Shown piece by piece: positions 1 to 12,297 of a stretch of 64,000 bases of DNA (position 1 is its first letter; each line of letters begins with the position of its first letter). The stretch spans positions 1,024,380-1,088,379 of the forward strand of contig NC_037276.1 in assembly GCF_000002425.4 (NCBI RefSeq), given 5' to 3'. Below the pieces are notes generated by a model. The model saw only the letters and a program-made list of their open reading frames with translations, was not told the origin of the DNA and searched no databases. The stretch comes from Physcomitrium patens (lineage: Eukaryota; Streptophyta; Bryopsida; Funariales; Funariaceae). The position numbers and the translations under genes were made by a program.

Positions 1-1036
1 CCAATAATGAGACAAAATTGAATTCAAAAATACATTTCATTCTAAACTATGTCTTAAAAATGGTCACAAAGTGCTCTAACTCATGTATAAATTTATTCAG
101 AATATAAATGAAATGTAACTAAGAGTTTGAAAGGATAATGTAACAAAATATATTGAATAATAATTTGAAATTTTATTTTAACAAAAATAAATACATGCAT
201 ACATACAAAAAATACATAGGTTAATATCCACGTGATACATACTGTTACACATATATAAACACACACACACAAACAATGGTGCAATTTGAGGCCCTTTATA
301 AAACAATTAACAGAAGAAGAAAAACCATTTAAAAACCATTCAGTACAATACAATCAATCCACTGCTTTAAGTGCTTCCAGACCCATTGGCAAATCCTCTT
401 ATGATGTTTTATGTTAATATAAAAGAAAATATCAATTAATCTATTGCTAATGTAAAGTGCAGGTGAATACTTTATTTATTTATTTATTTATTTTTAGGGT
501 GTTTGAATGTACAAGTCACAATATACATGATACATTTGAAACATTGGCGTGACAGAGAAAATACGAAAACCATGTTCCTAGAGTCAGGAGCATATTATAC
601 TAATACAGGTACTTTACTACACTTCAAAATACTTTATTCGCCTTTCATACTTACACGAATACATTAAAGAAAAAAAAGACAAATACGAAACTGTGCCTTA
701 AAGGACGATCCCAATGTTTGAAGAGCACCTGCACTCTACGAACAGTCCTACAGTATACGCACTGGCGCGTTACTATACACATTAATATATACGATCACGT
801 ATATATACGCCGCGCCGTCAATCTGCGTCAACTCAGCGGCATTTTGCGGTAATCGGCGGCATCACTCCTGACTGCAGAGGCTGGTGTGATTCTTCATTCT
901 CATTTTGCAACGATCCAACGCACACTCGGTGCACATTTGCAGAGCTGGGTTAGAAGACGGCCATTTATCGCTACCGAGGCCTGTGTTTTTCCGCCTAGTT
1001 TTAGTTGTTTTTTTCATGTTTTTTGAGAAACTGGGG
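1..1036. other. AT-rich intergenic and 5' flank of the first gene
   Basis: No supported gene. The stretch is AT-rich, with a TTTA-type simple repeat near 472-494 and a CA run near 262-270. GC content rises from about 740 onward, as expected for the promoter and leader of the gene that starts at 1037. Confidence 0.6.
798..809 (+). promoter_or_regulatory. TATA-like palindrome upstream of first gene
   Basis: CGTATATATACG is a perfect 12-bp palindrome with a TATATA core, about 230 bp upstream of the ATG at 1037. It lies where an AT-rich flank passes into a GC-richer leader. A core promoter here is an inference from position and sequence only. Confidence 0.3.
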
Positions 1037-2980
1037 ATGATGGTGTACGTGAAGGGAACAATGCTTGGAACATGTGGACTTCGCAGGCGGGGTCTCCTCC
1101 TGTGTTCAATCTGGCTGCTACTGGTTTGCGTGTCGTGCCTTGGTTGCGGTGCACATGGACTTGGCAGGTAATCCTTTTATTCAGTGATTAGAGGGAGATT
1201 TGTGGGTGATTTACGTCAGTTTTGCGAGTGCCTCGCAGATTTTTTTTTTTTTTTTTTTTTTTTTTGTTTTTTTGTTTTTCGTCGATTGATGTCGAGGGTG
1301 CAGCACATCTTGGTTTTTATCTGAGACGTTGGATTAGTACTGCTATGTGTTTTTAATCTCGAGTTGAATTTTTGTTCCTTATAATGAAATGGCTCCTATG
1401 CTGGAGTTGAGATATTGTGCTTCATTTGTATCAGATGCTCAAATTTCAAGGTTTAGGGTTTAGATGGATGCGCATGAACTTGTGATTGAGAAGAGTGAGG
1501 AGGCCAATTTTTATTGTATGGTATTGGCCACAGTTCAGATGTGCCAGTTTTAAGAGTGGGAGAGGAGAAAAAAGGAGAGAGCCTTTCGTTTTATGATGGG
1601 AGCAGCCGTGAATATGAAGTTCGGGGCTTGCAAGATCGCAAGTGGTACGAAATCAAGATATCTTACCCTGCCTCTGTATGTTCCTTCTCTCCGCTTACTA
1701 GGTGTATTTTATGATCAGATACGTTGCAGTCTTAATAATATTTCCCGTCTGCTGCATTTTCACAGTATCACTGATATGCAACAATAGCAGTAAAAAAGTC
1801 TCATTGTTGTTATCTGGAACCTTCCTAGTGATCATTCGTAATTTTTTTTCTTTTTCATAGTAATGTGAATGATGCGCAACGGAAGGACTTATATACATGC
1901 AGCGCCCAATTACCCCTGATGGTTGCGTTATGATCTTTGTTACAGATTCCTGCAAGCTTTGAAATATCGCTGGTTCACAAGAGCTCACCGGACATGCCCA
2001 GATCAGGGCGGAGACTGCTCAATACTGAGAAGATGATGTTCTATGTTACCAAGGATTTTCCTCAGCAGGTGGAATGCTCTGCTGTGAACCACTCTTTATT
2101 TGCCTATTTAGGATGTGTGACCGATTTGATGTTTGCATCTTTCCCTTTCTCCTTGCACCCACCTGTGGCTTCTGCAGTGATATTTTCGTATCAATGCGCG
2201 TCCATTCTAATTGAGTTTATGACTGACGTGCTTGATCAATAGGCAGCAACAGCCGAGTATTGGAAAAGAGTGATAGTGGTTGTACATCCCGCTGCCGTCT
2301 TATCCAAGCAGCATACATCTAATCAACCGTTCATCCTCTACAACATAAGTAAGTCCTCAACCAGTCTGTTTAGGCAGTTCTGTGATCGTCATGTTTTGAT
2401 CGAATTGGTCATGAGATTTTGCCACAGTGCTGATCAGTGTCCTTGTAACCAGGCTTTTCAATTATTAACTGTCATAAGTATAGCCCTAATCAGTTTTACT
2501 CATGCTCTAAGTATAGTGATAGCAAGAATCAATGAATGGAGTCATGATAATGCGTCGCGGTTATTAATACTTCCCACTGGCGTGTCCTAGTTTCAAGCCT
2601 TTGATTAACAGGGTATGAAGAGCTAATTGCTGATCTCTACTCTTGGTTCTGTGTTGATTCTTTTACCTTCCTGCCTATCTCTTGTAAAGCAGTGACTACT
2701 GCGTTCACTTCTATGATATCATTCTGTTCCCTGCAACTATTTGCAGTTGTGTCTATTTTACTTCAAATATTTTTTTCAGAGATTTGGAGAGAGGTAATGA
2801 CAGCTCTTGTTTCGACGTACAGTGTGCGAGGAAGTCATCATGGGTATACCGAAGCAGGCGTGGTGGGTTGGATTCTTAGCTGTTCTCGTTGTTTGTTTTG
2901 CTTATTCCGTCTCTACAATGTTGCCAGCGACTCTAATTCCTATCAAGTCAAGATTCAAGGCTCCAAAGGAAGCCCAGTAG
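1037..2980 (+). CDS. Small type I membrane protein, Expp1-like, unknown function
   Basis: Five exons chain in phase: 1037-1167, 1534-1675, 1946-2068, 2243-2348, 2823-2980, giving 219 residues. All introns are GT/AG. The start is the ATG at 1037 (a second ATG follows at 1040), just ahead of a hydrophobic signal segment at residues 19-36. A luminal or extracellular domain follows; it contains WYEIKISYPAS at the exon 2/3 junction and RRLLNTEKMMFYVTK in exon 3. One C-terminal membrane helix lies at about residues 181-201, then a short basic tail. The order signal peptide, domain, single helix fits a type I endomembrane protein. From memory it resembles the plant-conserved Expp1-like family, whose function I do not know. 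Intron 4 (474 nt) is the longest. The gene is isolated; the next neighbour downstream is a repeat zone. Confidence 0.75.
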
Positions 2981-4260
2981 TTATTTGAGAGTGGTAGACG
3001 TACAATGTATTTGTATTGCCATTCAGAGTTTCTTCTTCTGTTATGACTTCCAATCTGAAAACATTCCATAGGTAGAATTGAACTCTTCATATTCTTGACA
3101 TGATTCTCATTATGAGATTGGGAGATAATAATAATAATAATAATTAGTAGTAGTATTGTGTGTGTGTATGTTAGTTTCAGAGTTGTTCAAACAGGCTATC
3201 TTTGCAGATGGTCTGCTTGCAATCCACCATGCATTCCGTCCATCTCTGTTTTAAGTTATGCCGCTGAAATATGTGCCCATGGCCAGCAAGTTAGTGGGGT
3301 CGCCTGGTTTGCAACAATGTGGCAGCCAGTGTGCCTGTTTGAGACCATTCGAGACATTACAAATTTCTAGAATTTGTGTGTAAAATCCAAGTCAAATTTC
3401 TCTGTGGGACCTGAGACTACGCTGTAAGCATTCAGCATCAATGGGGTGAGATAGTTCTTCCTAAAGAATCTTCGGCTCTTGATGATATCATACTTGGTTT
3501 TATTTCCGTTGACGAAGATAAAAGTTGAGGGTTTTGAAACTGAAAGAACATGCAAAGCTAGGTTAGATTTTTTTTCGTTGTCCCCCTATTTATTTCTGTA
3601 TGTCGGTGCATTCCTAGACTTGAGAAGCTATCATCAGTACCATGGATACACCTAGGTGAACAAATGCCGTGCGTTGGTGAAGAGCTTTTGTTTAGTGTAG
3701 TTTAGAGTTCATTTATTTAATGTTAATTATATTTATGTTTAAAACTATTTTTGTTAAATTAATTTGAGTCTTGAATGAATGGCTCACTGGTTAAATTCTT
3801 GTTATTAAGATGTAGATTGGTAGTTTATTCGACTTTACTAAATGCATTTACAAATCAACATGGAATGTGATTTTTATTTTTATTTATATAAACTCACAAA
3901 GTTTTAATTTTTTAGTATTTTAAAGTTTATTATTATCAAAAAAATATAATATCTTTAGATACTAAAAATATTTAAATTTTTGATCTCATAATTTAAGTAT
4001 CTAGAACATTTAAAATATTTTGAATTTTTAAAATTTTTGATGCTGAATATGTCCTATACTGAATAAAATATTTGAACTTATTTTTATGATTCTTTGTGGA
4101 AGTTGAATGCTTCTTAGGGATGAAGAAGAAGGGGCTATGATGTGTGTAGAATTTGAAGCTCCACAAATTTGAGAAGGTTGAGATTCCATATTTGTAATAG
4201 TATAAATGGTTAGGATAACTAGTTTATGAGGTAGTTACTAAGGTTGTGTTAAATAAGGTA
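2981..4260. other. 3' flank and AT-rich spacer
   Basis: No gene is supported. An (AAT)n microsatellite lies near 3125-3144 just after the first gene. From about 3700 the DNA becomes very AT-rich and runs into the LINE fossil. Confidence 0.5.
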
Positions 4261-5640
4261 TTAGGGGAGCACTTCTTTCTCCAATGATCAATGAAACAAG
4301 GGTATCTGTTGGTATTGTATTTCTACCTTCTAGCAAGTAATATACTTCGATACATGCTTACCAATTCCATTAGATCACTAATTAATTTTATCTTTTCGAT
4401 AAATCAGATATCTGCCGATGATTCTACCTTATACCTTAATGGATTAGAAATTAATATGAATACAACTATGAGTATTTTCACATTGTTCTATAAAAGCAAT
4501 GGAGCTAAGATCAATTGTCACAAGTCATATGAAATCTAGGAATGCCACCAACCATGTCTATGGCAATGGACAAAGAACTCCCAACATGATTTATCTATCT
4601 ATAAGAAATACTATATAATATCCATATTTTTTAATCGGCTACATGACACTTGAAGAAACCATCATAAATAAAGTTATTTAGAGCCTCACTACTAGTCTCA
4701 CAACATGGAGTGTATAAATCTTTTGTTGGTAGAGCAAATCATGATGGCAAATTAAACATTCTTAGCCATAATCTAGTTCTTATATTTATGTTTGGTAACT
4801 ATGAACTCAACATTTAAAACAATAGGTGGATTCATCAAAAACTTCATTTAGAAGGCTCATATTGACAAAACTCAAATGATCTACATTCTTATTCAAATCA
4901 CAGTCTCAAGAAGTAACCTTATAGGTATGACTATCTATAAAAAAAAGATTGAAATAAGTTGTTCTAAGTCTTACTTTGGAGATCTTGTAACAATCCTTGT
5001 TTGGTAATTCATTAATTTGACAAACTTTAGATATTATGTTTAGTATCAAATCAACATTTACATATTCTACTTAGGCAAAAAGAGGCATTTTTCATTTATC
5101 AACTATGTGGTCAATGGCATACAATTTCTTTCATCAAGACAACCACTAGATTGCAAACAACCAAAACATAAAGGTCGGCACTGATTCAAGCTATCACCTA
5201 GAAATAGCTCCGTACAATCCTTCTTTAAATCAGTGAATGGATTACTCTAATAACATCTAATATAGCCATAACTTACTACCAATAGCAAATAGATTCCACT
5301 TAACTTTGTAGAATCTTCTAAGTACTCTATTTAGAAGAAATTAAACTAATAGAGACGAACCTACAAGTGCTTCTAATGTGTACTTCCTATCATGTTCAAA
5401 TAATCCATAAGACTAGGGCTAAAGGAAGAATTCTCTTCTACAATTCAAATACATATTAGAAAGACAACATGCTATGGTTATATAAAACAACCTCCATCAG
5501 CATACTTACATGAAATCCTTGAGATTAACATTAGAAACGACAAGACTACTTGGAAGGATGTAATTTCTTTCAATATACAATAAAATGTGATTATAAACTT
5601 AGCTTGAGGAAAACAATCCATATAATATGAGGTCTCCAAA
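4261..5640 (+). pseudogene. Fossil of a LINE (non-LTR) reverse transcriptase
   Basis: The stretch 4291-4539 reads as the palm/thumb part of a plant LINE reverse transcriptase. It has a KQG-Y-L...YFYLLASNIL block (compare the family's RQGCPL...YL), then SADDSTLYLNGLE, matching the FADDTTLYL-G-E catalytic block with F changed to S. It ends in GAKINCHKSYEI, matching GAKINWHKS. Immediately downstream, in shifting frames, are pieces reminiscent of the following LINE segments (a TTWS piece and a VGRAN piece, to about 4800). Beyond that the match is weak and the 3' limit is a guess. Stops and frameshifts throughout show it is dead. No target-site duplication or poly-A tail was identified. Confidence 0.6.
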
Positions 5641-5925
5641 AGTTAGGAAGTCAAAGATACTCACCAAAATAAAATAAAAAATTATTAATTCAAAGATATT
5701 TGCTGTCTTGGCTCTCTTAAAAGTTCACAATCATGCATTGGCTTTATCTAGTAAGGCGGTTATTTGGAAAATAGAAGGTAAAAGCCTCATAGGATGCAAA
5801 GTGCAAACTATGTATTTCAACAATGATGGAAACGTACAAACATGCATTATATAGCTGTATAAAAGTTGCCATTGCATATCAATGTATTATGGCCCTCCAA
5901 GCAAAGTTCAACCTACAGAATACAC

Positions 5926-6470
5926 ATGCATGTAAGCCAGTAATTACATGTATAAATAAGTAGAAGTAAGTAAAATTAGATAAAAGTAAGTTAATTCTAT
6001 AGTATTTATTATGGAAGCTTATTAGAAGCTTTATAGATGTTGCTTTGACTTTATAGGTGTCTTTAATTGACTTTTTGGATTAGAAACGTGGTCAACAAGT
6101 TGGCCATGTGCTACACATGTTATTAGCTTGAAGACCAAGCTAATTATGTGGCCCATATGTAAAAAAAACTTGCCTTGTAAGTCAAGGCATGTGTCCTACA
6201 AAGTCAACACATATTGAAGGTCCTATAGAACGTCGCCACGTAGCCTCTAATTAGATAGTATATATAGAGACAAGAGTGAAGCCTTTTTCACTCTTTTCAA
6301 CTCCTTTCTTGCTTCTAGTCTAGTTTCAAAGGTCTCTAGTTTTCTTGGTTTTTGACAATAATCATTCCAGTTTCTTTTTTAATATACATATCAAGTTATT
6401 TCTATTTTGTCATCTTTCTTTGAGAGAAGTCTCACTTGTTTATTTATTTTTATCATGTTCTTGTCCTTGA
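5926..6470 (+). repeat. 5' LTR of the chromovirus
   Basis: Nearly identical to 11754-12297, starting at ATGCATGTAAG and ending at CTTGTCCTTGA. A TATATATAG box at about 6258-6266 is a likely LTR promoter element. The first ~12 bp of the intact LTR (TGTCATGGAC in the 3' copy) are not recognisable here. The position of the primer-binding site suggests that the LTR originally ran to about 6491. Confidence 0.9.
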
Positions 6471-6492
6471 CACATTGACAAGAGTGTATTTA

Positions 6493-6504
6493 TAATATTA
6501 GAGC
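6493..6504 (+). other. Degenerate tRNA-iMet primer-binding site
   Basis: TAATATTAGAGC matches the plant initiator-methionine primer site TGGTATCAGAGC at 9 of 12 positions. All three mismatches are G-to-A or C-to-T transitions, as expected for decay of a methylated copy. It lies just inside the 5' LTR, where a primer site should be. Confidence 0.7.
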
Positions 6505-6684
6505 TTTTTCTAAGCTTGATTAAGAGTGGATTATCCCTTTCTCTTCATAAGACACAAGCATATTACAAGTTGCGGATTACCTTCTTCTAAACTGATATTG
6601 TCTTTAGTATTTTCTTTGTTCTCAAGTCCTCTCTTCTATTTGTCTTGAGCGATATTAGACATCTTCTCTTTTTTAAGTGTTATC

Positions 6685-7616
6685 ATGGTAGAACTTGTTG
6701 AAATGAAGAGTGCAATGGCACAAATGCAAGAGCAATTGAGGGAGATAATGTTTGCAATGCATCAAGTCAATTTACCACACAAGGAGCAAGAAGATTGGTA
6801 GGAAGTGAAGATATAAAAATGATTGGAGTTGCTTCAACATCAGCACCAAATCATGTCCCTTCTTCCATGGTGGAATGTCCTTCCAATGTTAGAGAACCAA
6901 GAATTATCCTACCCGAGAAGTTTGATGGCACCAGATCTAAGTTTCGAGGATTTATCAATCAAGTGCAACTTGTGATTGAACTTCAACACCAAAGTTATTC
7001 AATTCCAAGATCACAAGTTAGATTCATTAGTACGCTTCTTTCAGATTCAGCACTATCGTGGTTTTCATCTTTTCTTGAATGACGAGATCTAATATTGGAT
7101 AATCTAGAGGCTTTTCTGGCAGAGTTTCGATCCATGTATGGAGAACATGATGCAATTTGTATTGCAACCAATAAGATCCGTACTTTGTAACAAGGTAATC
7201 GATCAATAACGTTATATGCTTCACAATTTTGACAACTTGCAACTGATGTCAAGTAGGATGATGCTACACTTATTAGCCAATTTCTCTACGGATTATAATA
7301 TTAGGTAAAAAAATTAATGCTCAACTTACCTGATCTTCAAACATTGAGTCAAGAAATTGACTTTGTTGTGAAGTGCGACAATCGCCTTTTTGAATTTTAA
7401 TCTGAGAACGGTATAAGTGGACATCAACGTTACTATAATTCAATGGCAATACCAACACTTCTTCAACACATACATTCGGAAGTAGAGGATATGCAAATTG
7501 ATGCAGCACATTTCAAACCTCTTAATAGGCAAGAAAAGACTTGTCGTCGTCAAGAAGGATTGTGCTTATATTGTGGAAAACCTAAGTACAATGCTCAACA
7601 TTGTCCAAAGAAGTGA
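6685..7616 (+). pseudogene. Chromovirus gag remnant
   Basis: An ATG at 6685 opens a short coiled-coil-like stretch (MVELVEMKSAMAQMQEQL) that soon shifts frame. The capsid-like part runs from about 6795 (KFDGTRSKFRGFINQVQL) and is broken by stops. The nucleocapsid zinc knuckle at about 7563-7607 reads CLYCGKPKYNAQHC: the usual GH pair has become KY, so the metal-binding histidine is lost. The frame ends at TGA right after the knuckle. Confidence 0.8.
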
Positions 7617-7789
7617 CACAACCATAAAATGAGGAGTATGGCGATCAAAAAAAATAACATGTCAGAAAAAAAATTTATCCAGTTATAATAGGGACTGTGC
7701 AGCTGGAACCTTGTACAACACCTAGTGAAGGTCCTATCCTCTCCTGAGAACCCTCTCTATGTTTTACGATAAATGTTATTCTAGGACCT

Positions 7790-8300
7790 AAACATCTCGA
7801 AGCCTCTGCTTTGCTAGATTCAAGAGCCTCAGCATGTTTCTTAGATAAAAAATTTGCTAAAAGACATAGTATATTTTTAGTAAAGAAAACTAAATATGTT
7901 CATGTAGAAGTCATCGATAGTCATCTGTTGTCTTCAAGAGATATTATTCATAAAATCCTCCCTATAGAACTACCAACTAATAGTCATAGTAGCTTTATAA
8001 TATTTAATATTATTAGATCTCTTTCTAATCTAGTCATTTTAAGTTTATCATGGTTAAAAAAATATAATCCTAAAATAGATTGGACTTCTCATAGTCTTGA
8101 CTTTTTTGAAAGTATAAATAAGAGCATAGTTAATCAAGTTGAAAGTCATAAGTCTAGTATAATTAAACCTATATTTGTAGGTGCAAGTGCTTTCTTGCAT
8201 GCTACAAAAGAAGGATCACCTTGTATCATTTATGCCACACCTATTTCTACTAGTGGAAAGACTTTAAGTGGCATTCCAAGCCAATATCAAGATTTTTAAG
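7790..8300 (+). pseudogene. Chromovirus protease remnant
   Basis: Residues LDSRASACFLDKKFAKRH from 7811 match the retropepsin LDSGA-ACF-D active-site block, but the catalytic DSG reads DSR (a G-to-A change), which should abolish activity. The frame stays open for 162 codons, then stops at 8297-8299 before the linker to reverse transcriptase. Confidence 0.75.
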
Positions 8301-8399
8301 ATGTATTTGAAAAAAAGAATGCGGATACTCTTCTAAAACATTGATCATGTGACTGCTCAATTGACCTTTAAGAAATAGCACAATCGCCATTTGGACCAA

Positions 8400-9550
8400 T
8401 CTACAATTTATCTCAAAATGAGTTGGCTGAACTCAAGGAGTATATTAAAGAGAATTTGGCTAAGAACTTCATACGCCATTCCAAATCTCCAGCAGGAGCT
8501 CCAATTTTATTTGTGAAGAAAAAAGATGGATCATTGTAGATGTGTATTGATTATCAAAGACTCAACAAAATCATTATAAAAAATAGGTATCTCCTACCTT
8601 TGATATCTAGACTTCTTGATCAATTGAATCAAATTAAGATCTATATAAAAATAGATCTATGAGGAGCATACAATCTTGTATGCATCAAAAAAGGAGAAGA
8701 ATAGAAGTCTGCGTTTTGAACAAGGTATGGACATTTCGAATACAACGTCATGCCTTTTGGACTTATAAATGCATCAACAACATTCCAATATCTAATAAAT
8801 GATGTCTTTCGAGAGTTTTTAGATGATTTTGTTGTGTGTTACCTAGACGACATCTTAATCTATTCTAAAAACCCAAAACTACATGAACTTCATATTTGTC
8901 ATGTATTACAAAAACTAAGAGATACATGACTCTATGCCAAGATAGAAAAGTGTGTATTTCACACTACTCAAGTCGACTTCTTAGGATATATCATTTCAAA
9001 TGATGGACTTATGATGGATCCTAAGAAAGTTCAAACTATTATGGATTGGAAGATGCCAAAAACGGTAAGAGATGTCCAATGCTTTTTGAGATTTGTCAAC
9101 TACTATCAGATCTTCATCAAAGGTTTCTCTCAAGTTGCAGCTCCACTTATATGTTTGACTTATAAAGACAAACTTCAATGGAATCAAGAAGTAGAAGTAG
9201 CATTTGAAGCATTGAAGACAGCCTTTGTTTCTGCACCAATCTTGTATCGCGTCAATTTTTTAAGCCATTTTTTCTGGAAACAGACGCATTAGATTTTGCT
9301 TTTGGTGCCGTATTGTTACAAATGGGAAGAGATGATAAACTACATCCAATAGCTTTTCATTCCAAAAAATTTGAGCAACCGAGATCAACTACGAGATCTA
9401 CGACAAAGAACTTTTTGCAATCATGGATTCGTTTCAAGAATGGCATCATTATCTAGAATGTACTTCTAGTCCAATTATAGTGTATACAAATCACTAGGAC
9501 CTTGAATATTTATGTCAACACATGTTTTGAATTGTCGCCAAGCCTGTTGG
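8400..9550 (+). pseudogene. Chromovirus reverse transcriptase/RNase H remnant
   Basis: The order of blocks is that of gypsy [31 protein letters not shown] then a stop, [26 protein letters not shown], and the catalytic [10 protein letters not shown] near 8838-8868, which is intact. A connection domain with KVQTIMDWKMPKTVRDVQ follows at about 9029, and an RNase H start (ETDALDFAFGAVLLQM) at about 9280. At least four in-frame stops and several frameshifts interrupt it. Confidence 0.85.
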
Positions 9551-9689
9551 AGTATGTCTTTGTCAAGATTCGAATTCAAGTTCACTTATCGAATAGAAAA
9601 ATAACAAGATTTCTCAAATGCACTCTCTACACGATCTTACCTTGCACCAAAGGAAGGAGATGTTGCTTTCGATTGACAACGAACAATTC

Positions 9690-10700
9690 TTTTGAAGCCA
9701 AAGCAACTTCATCTTCGAGTAATGAAATCAACACTAATTATTGATTCAACTTTCATTAAGCAAGTTCAGTCAAGTATGTCTTCTGATCCTCTTATTCGTG
9801 ATATTAAGAAAAATCCTTCAAAGTCTCATGATACTTCCAAGTTTGAATTCAAGAACAATCTACTATATTTCGAGAGACACCTAAATGTTCCAGAAGGTGA
9901 AGCTTGATTACGTATTCTTCAAGCTCATCATGACTTTCTAGCAATAGGACATTTTGGATACAATAAAACTTTAGAACTAATATTCAGGGACTTTTGGTGG
10001 CCCCAAATGTGAAAAGCAGTTAAAGATATTGTATAATTTTATGATGTTTTCTTGAGATCAAAAACTCCTCACCATCAACCTTATGGACTTGTTCGGCCAT
10101 TATCCATTCTAGAACAACCATGGTTTTCTGTTTCTATCGATTTCATCATGGATCTTCCAATCTCAGATTCTTATGACTTTATATTTGTAATAATAGATCA
10201 TTTTACCAAGATGGCACATTTTGTACCATATACAAAATCTATCACAAGTGAAGAAATAGCTAAGCTCTTTCTTGAAAATATCTATAACTATCATAAATTA
10301 TCTAAAGATATTATATCAAATAGGAGAACTCAATTTGTATCAAAATTTTGGCAGACTCTTTTCAAGATTCTAAAAGTGGATACAAAACTATCTTCGACAT
10401 TCCATCTTCAAACTGATCGACAAACGAAGCGTGTTAATCAAGTTTTGGAAGAGTATTTAAGATGTACCATTAACTACCAACAAGATGATTAGACAACTCT
10501 TTTGTCATTGATAGAGTTTTCTTACAATAACATGATACATTCTTCTATAAAACAAACACCTTTTTTTGCCAATTATGGTTATCATCCATGACTTGATACT
10601 TTTGACTTTTCAAAAGTTGATAATCTTTTTGCGAAAGATTTGGCAATTCATTTGTCAGAGCTACATGCAACAATAAAGGTGCAGTTAAAAGAAACTCAAG
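9690..10700 (+). pseudogene. Chromovirus integrase remnant
   Basis: The HHCC zinc domain is recognisable (GHFGYNKTLELI, then FWWPQM), but both cysteines appear changed (FYDVF where C..C is expected). The core at 10052-10492 reads WFSVSIDFIMDLPISDSYD, then a DHFTKMAHFVPY block, and ISNRRTQFVSKFW in place of the D-RG--F block. A TAG at 10490-10492 ends the frame. Confidence 0.85.
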
Positions 10701-10809
10701 AACAATAATAGATCAATGCAGATGTCTATCAAAAAGAATAACCACCATTCCACATGGGTGATAAGGTATGATTACTTCATCGTAATATCAAGACCACTTA
10801 TCTTTGTGA

Positions 10810-11110
10810 TAAGTTGGACTATCGAAGGCTTGGACCATTTTCTATTTCTGCACAAATCAATCCAGCTACATATTGTTTACATCTACCAGAGTCAATAAAA
10901 ATCCATCTAGTATTCCATATATCTCTTCTTGCATCATACAAGATAGTGGACATACCTAGAAGAAAACAAGCTCTACCTCCTCCTATAGAAGTGGACAATA
11001 ATGAAGAGTTTGAATCTTCTATCTAATGCCTCTTATCTTTTTAATTGCAAATTATTAAATAATCTTGTCCATTGGCGCAAATATGATATTAGTGAATGCA
11101 TATGAGAGGC
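10810..11110 (+). pseudogene. Integrase C-terminal and chromodomain remnant
   Basis: LGPFSISAQINPATYCLHLP and IHLVFHISLL match the conserved GPF...Y.L.LP...IHPVFH.SLL region that precedes the chromodomain in chromoviruses. After a stop, the stretch at about 11050-11096 reads LLNNLVHWRKYDISECI then a stop then E, matching the chromodomain core LQYLVHWKGY-IS-CTWE. This identifies the clade. Confidence 0.75.
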
Positions 11111-11728
11111 AGTATAGAATCGTGCAAATGCAGCAAAAGTGGTAGAGGCTTTTTATTGACGACATCCATCAAAATTAAGATGAAAACCTTCCTTGTAAAA
11201 GAAACAAAATCTAGGCAAGATAACATTCTACTTTCAATCCTTGTTTGTAGCTTCTTTGTAGTTGTGACGCTTACGAAATAGAAAACCAACAACCAACAGA
11301 TTCGACTCAAGAGCCTTCATTTGCTGATCTGTTGAATGAGACATTATGATTGTCACAACCTTCAAGACGACGCAATCGAGATGAAGTTCTTTAAGAACGA
11401 CATGTTCTTCTTCGAATAGATGGCAAGATACAATGCATTTGGTATCACAACCTTGGAAGAGACTGCCAATGTTTGGTGATTTTACTAGAGGTAGGAACAA
11501 CTCTTGATGTTATTCTAAATATTTTATTCGAAGGAAGTTATGAAGGCTTCAACAACAATCAAATAATTGGGTGGTCTTCCTATCCTCGTATGGGACACTA
11601 CCGATAGTTGAGAGGCCCTATCAATCATCTTCGAAGAGAACAAAGATCAGAGTATGTGGCAAATACAATTTGTTGCATCATAAATTTCTTCAACTTATAA
11701 TGATTGCTCCTCGTGGAATTCGTCCCTA

Positions 11729-11741
11729 GAAGGGGAGGTAA
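11729..11741 (+). other. Polypurine tract
   Basis: AGAAGGGGAGGTA lies immediately before the TGTCATGG start of the 3' LTR, in the position where plus-strand priming occurs in LTR retroelements. Confidence 0.7.
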
Positions 11742-12297
11742 TGTCATGGACTTATGCATGTAAGCTAGTAATTACATGTATAAATAAGTAGAAGTAAGTA
11801 AAATTAGATAAAAGTAAGTTAATTCTATAGTATTTACTATAAAAGCTTACTAGAAGCTTTATAGACGCTGCTTTGATTTTATAGGTGTCTTTAATTGACT
11901 TTTTGGATTAGAAATATGGTCAACAAGTTGGCCATGTGCTATACATGTTATTAGCTTGAAGACGAAGCTAACTATGTGGCCCTCACATAGAAAAATTTGC
12001 CTTGTAAGTCAAGGCATGTGTCCTACAAAGTCAACACATATTGAAGGTCCTATAGAACGTCGCCACATAGCCTCTAATTAGATAGTATATATAGAGACAA
12101 GAGTGAAGTCTTCTTCACTCTTGTCAACTCCTTTCTTGCTTCTAGTCTAATTTCAAGGGTCTCTAGTTTTCTTGGTTTTTGGCAATAGCCATTCCAGTTT
12201 CTTTTTTAATATACATATCAAGTTATTTCTATTTTGTCATCTTTCTTTGAGAGAAGCCTCACTTGTTTATTTATTTTTATCATGTTCTTGTCCTTGA
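11742..12297 (+). repeat. 3' LTR of the chromovirus
   Basis: Starts TGTCATGGAC right after the purine tract and matches the 5' LTR from 11754 to 12297. A similar start (TATCACGGAC) in the LTR fossil at 22133 supports this boundary. The last ~20 bp implied by the primer-site position in the 5' copy are missing or unrecognisable here. Confidence 0.9.

Larger units (their letters stand above)
5926..12297 (+). mobile_element. Decayed Ty3/gypsy chromovirus with both LTRs
   Basis: Two direct repeats of about 545 bp flank an interior with the order gag, protease, reverse transcriptase, RNase H, integrase, chromodomain, primer site at the left and purine tract at the right. That order and the chromodomain remnant after integrase define a Ty3/gypsy chromovirus. 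Many in-frame TAG/TGA/TAA codons stand where CAA, CGA or TGG would be expected, so the copy cannot encode its proteins. By eye the LTRs differ at about 5 % of positions, mostly transitions. Flanking target-site duplications were not recognised. Confidence 0.9.

Noticed and set aside
905..1036. In-frame extension upstream of the first gene's ATG
   Set aside because: The open frame begins at a TTG, not an ATG, and would place 44 residues before the signal peptide. The ATG at 1037 is the sensible start.
1456..1466. TTTAGGGTTTAG taken as telomeric repeat
   Set aside because: Only one and a half units, inside intron 1 of the first gene. It is not an interstitial telomere tract.
2780..2793. 14-nt mini-exon in the first gene
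   Set aside because: It would need a 37-nt intron after it. Direct splicing from 2348 to 2823 keeps phase and gives the expected CEE-V-GIP sequence.
4291..4539. 82-codon open frame taken as a small gene
   Set aside because: It is a piece of LINE reverse transcriptase with broken flanks, not an independent gene.
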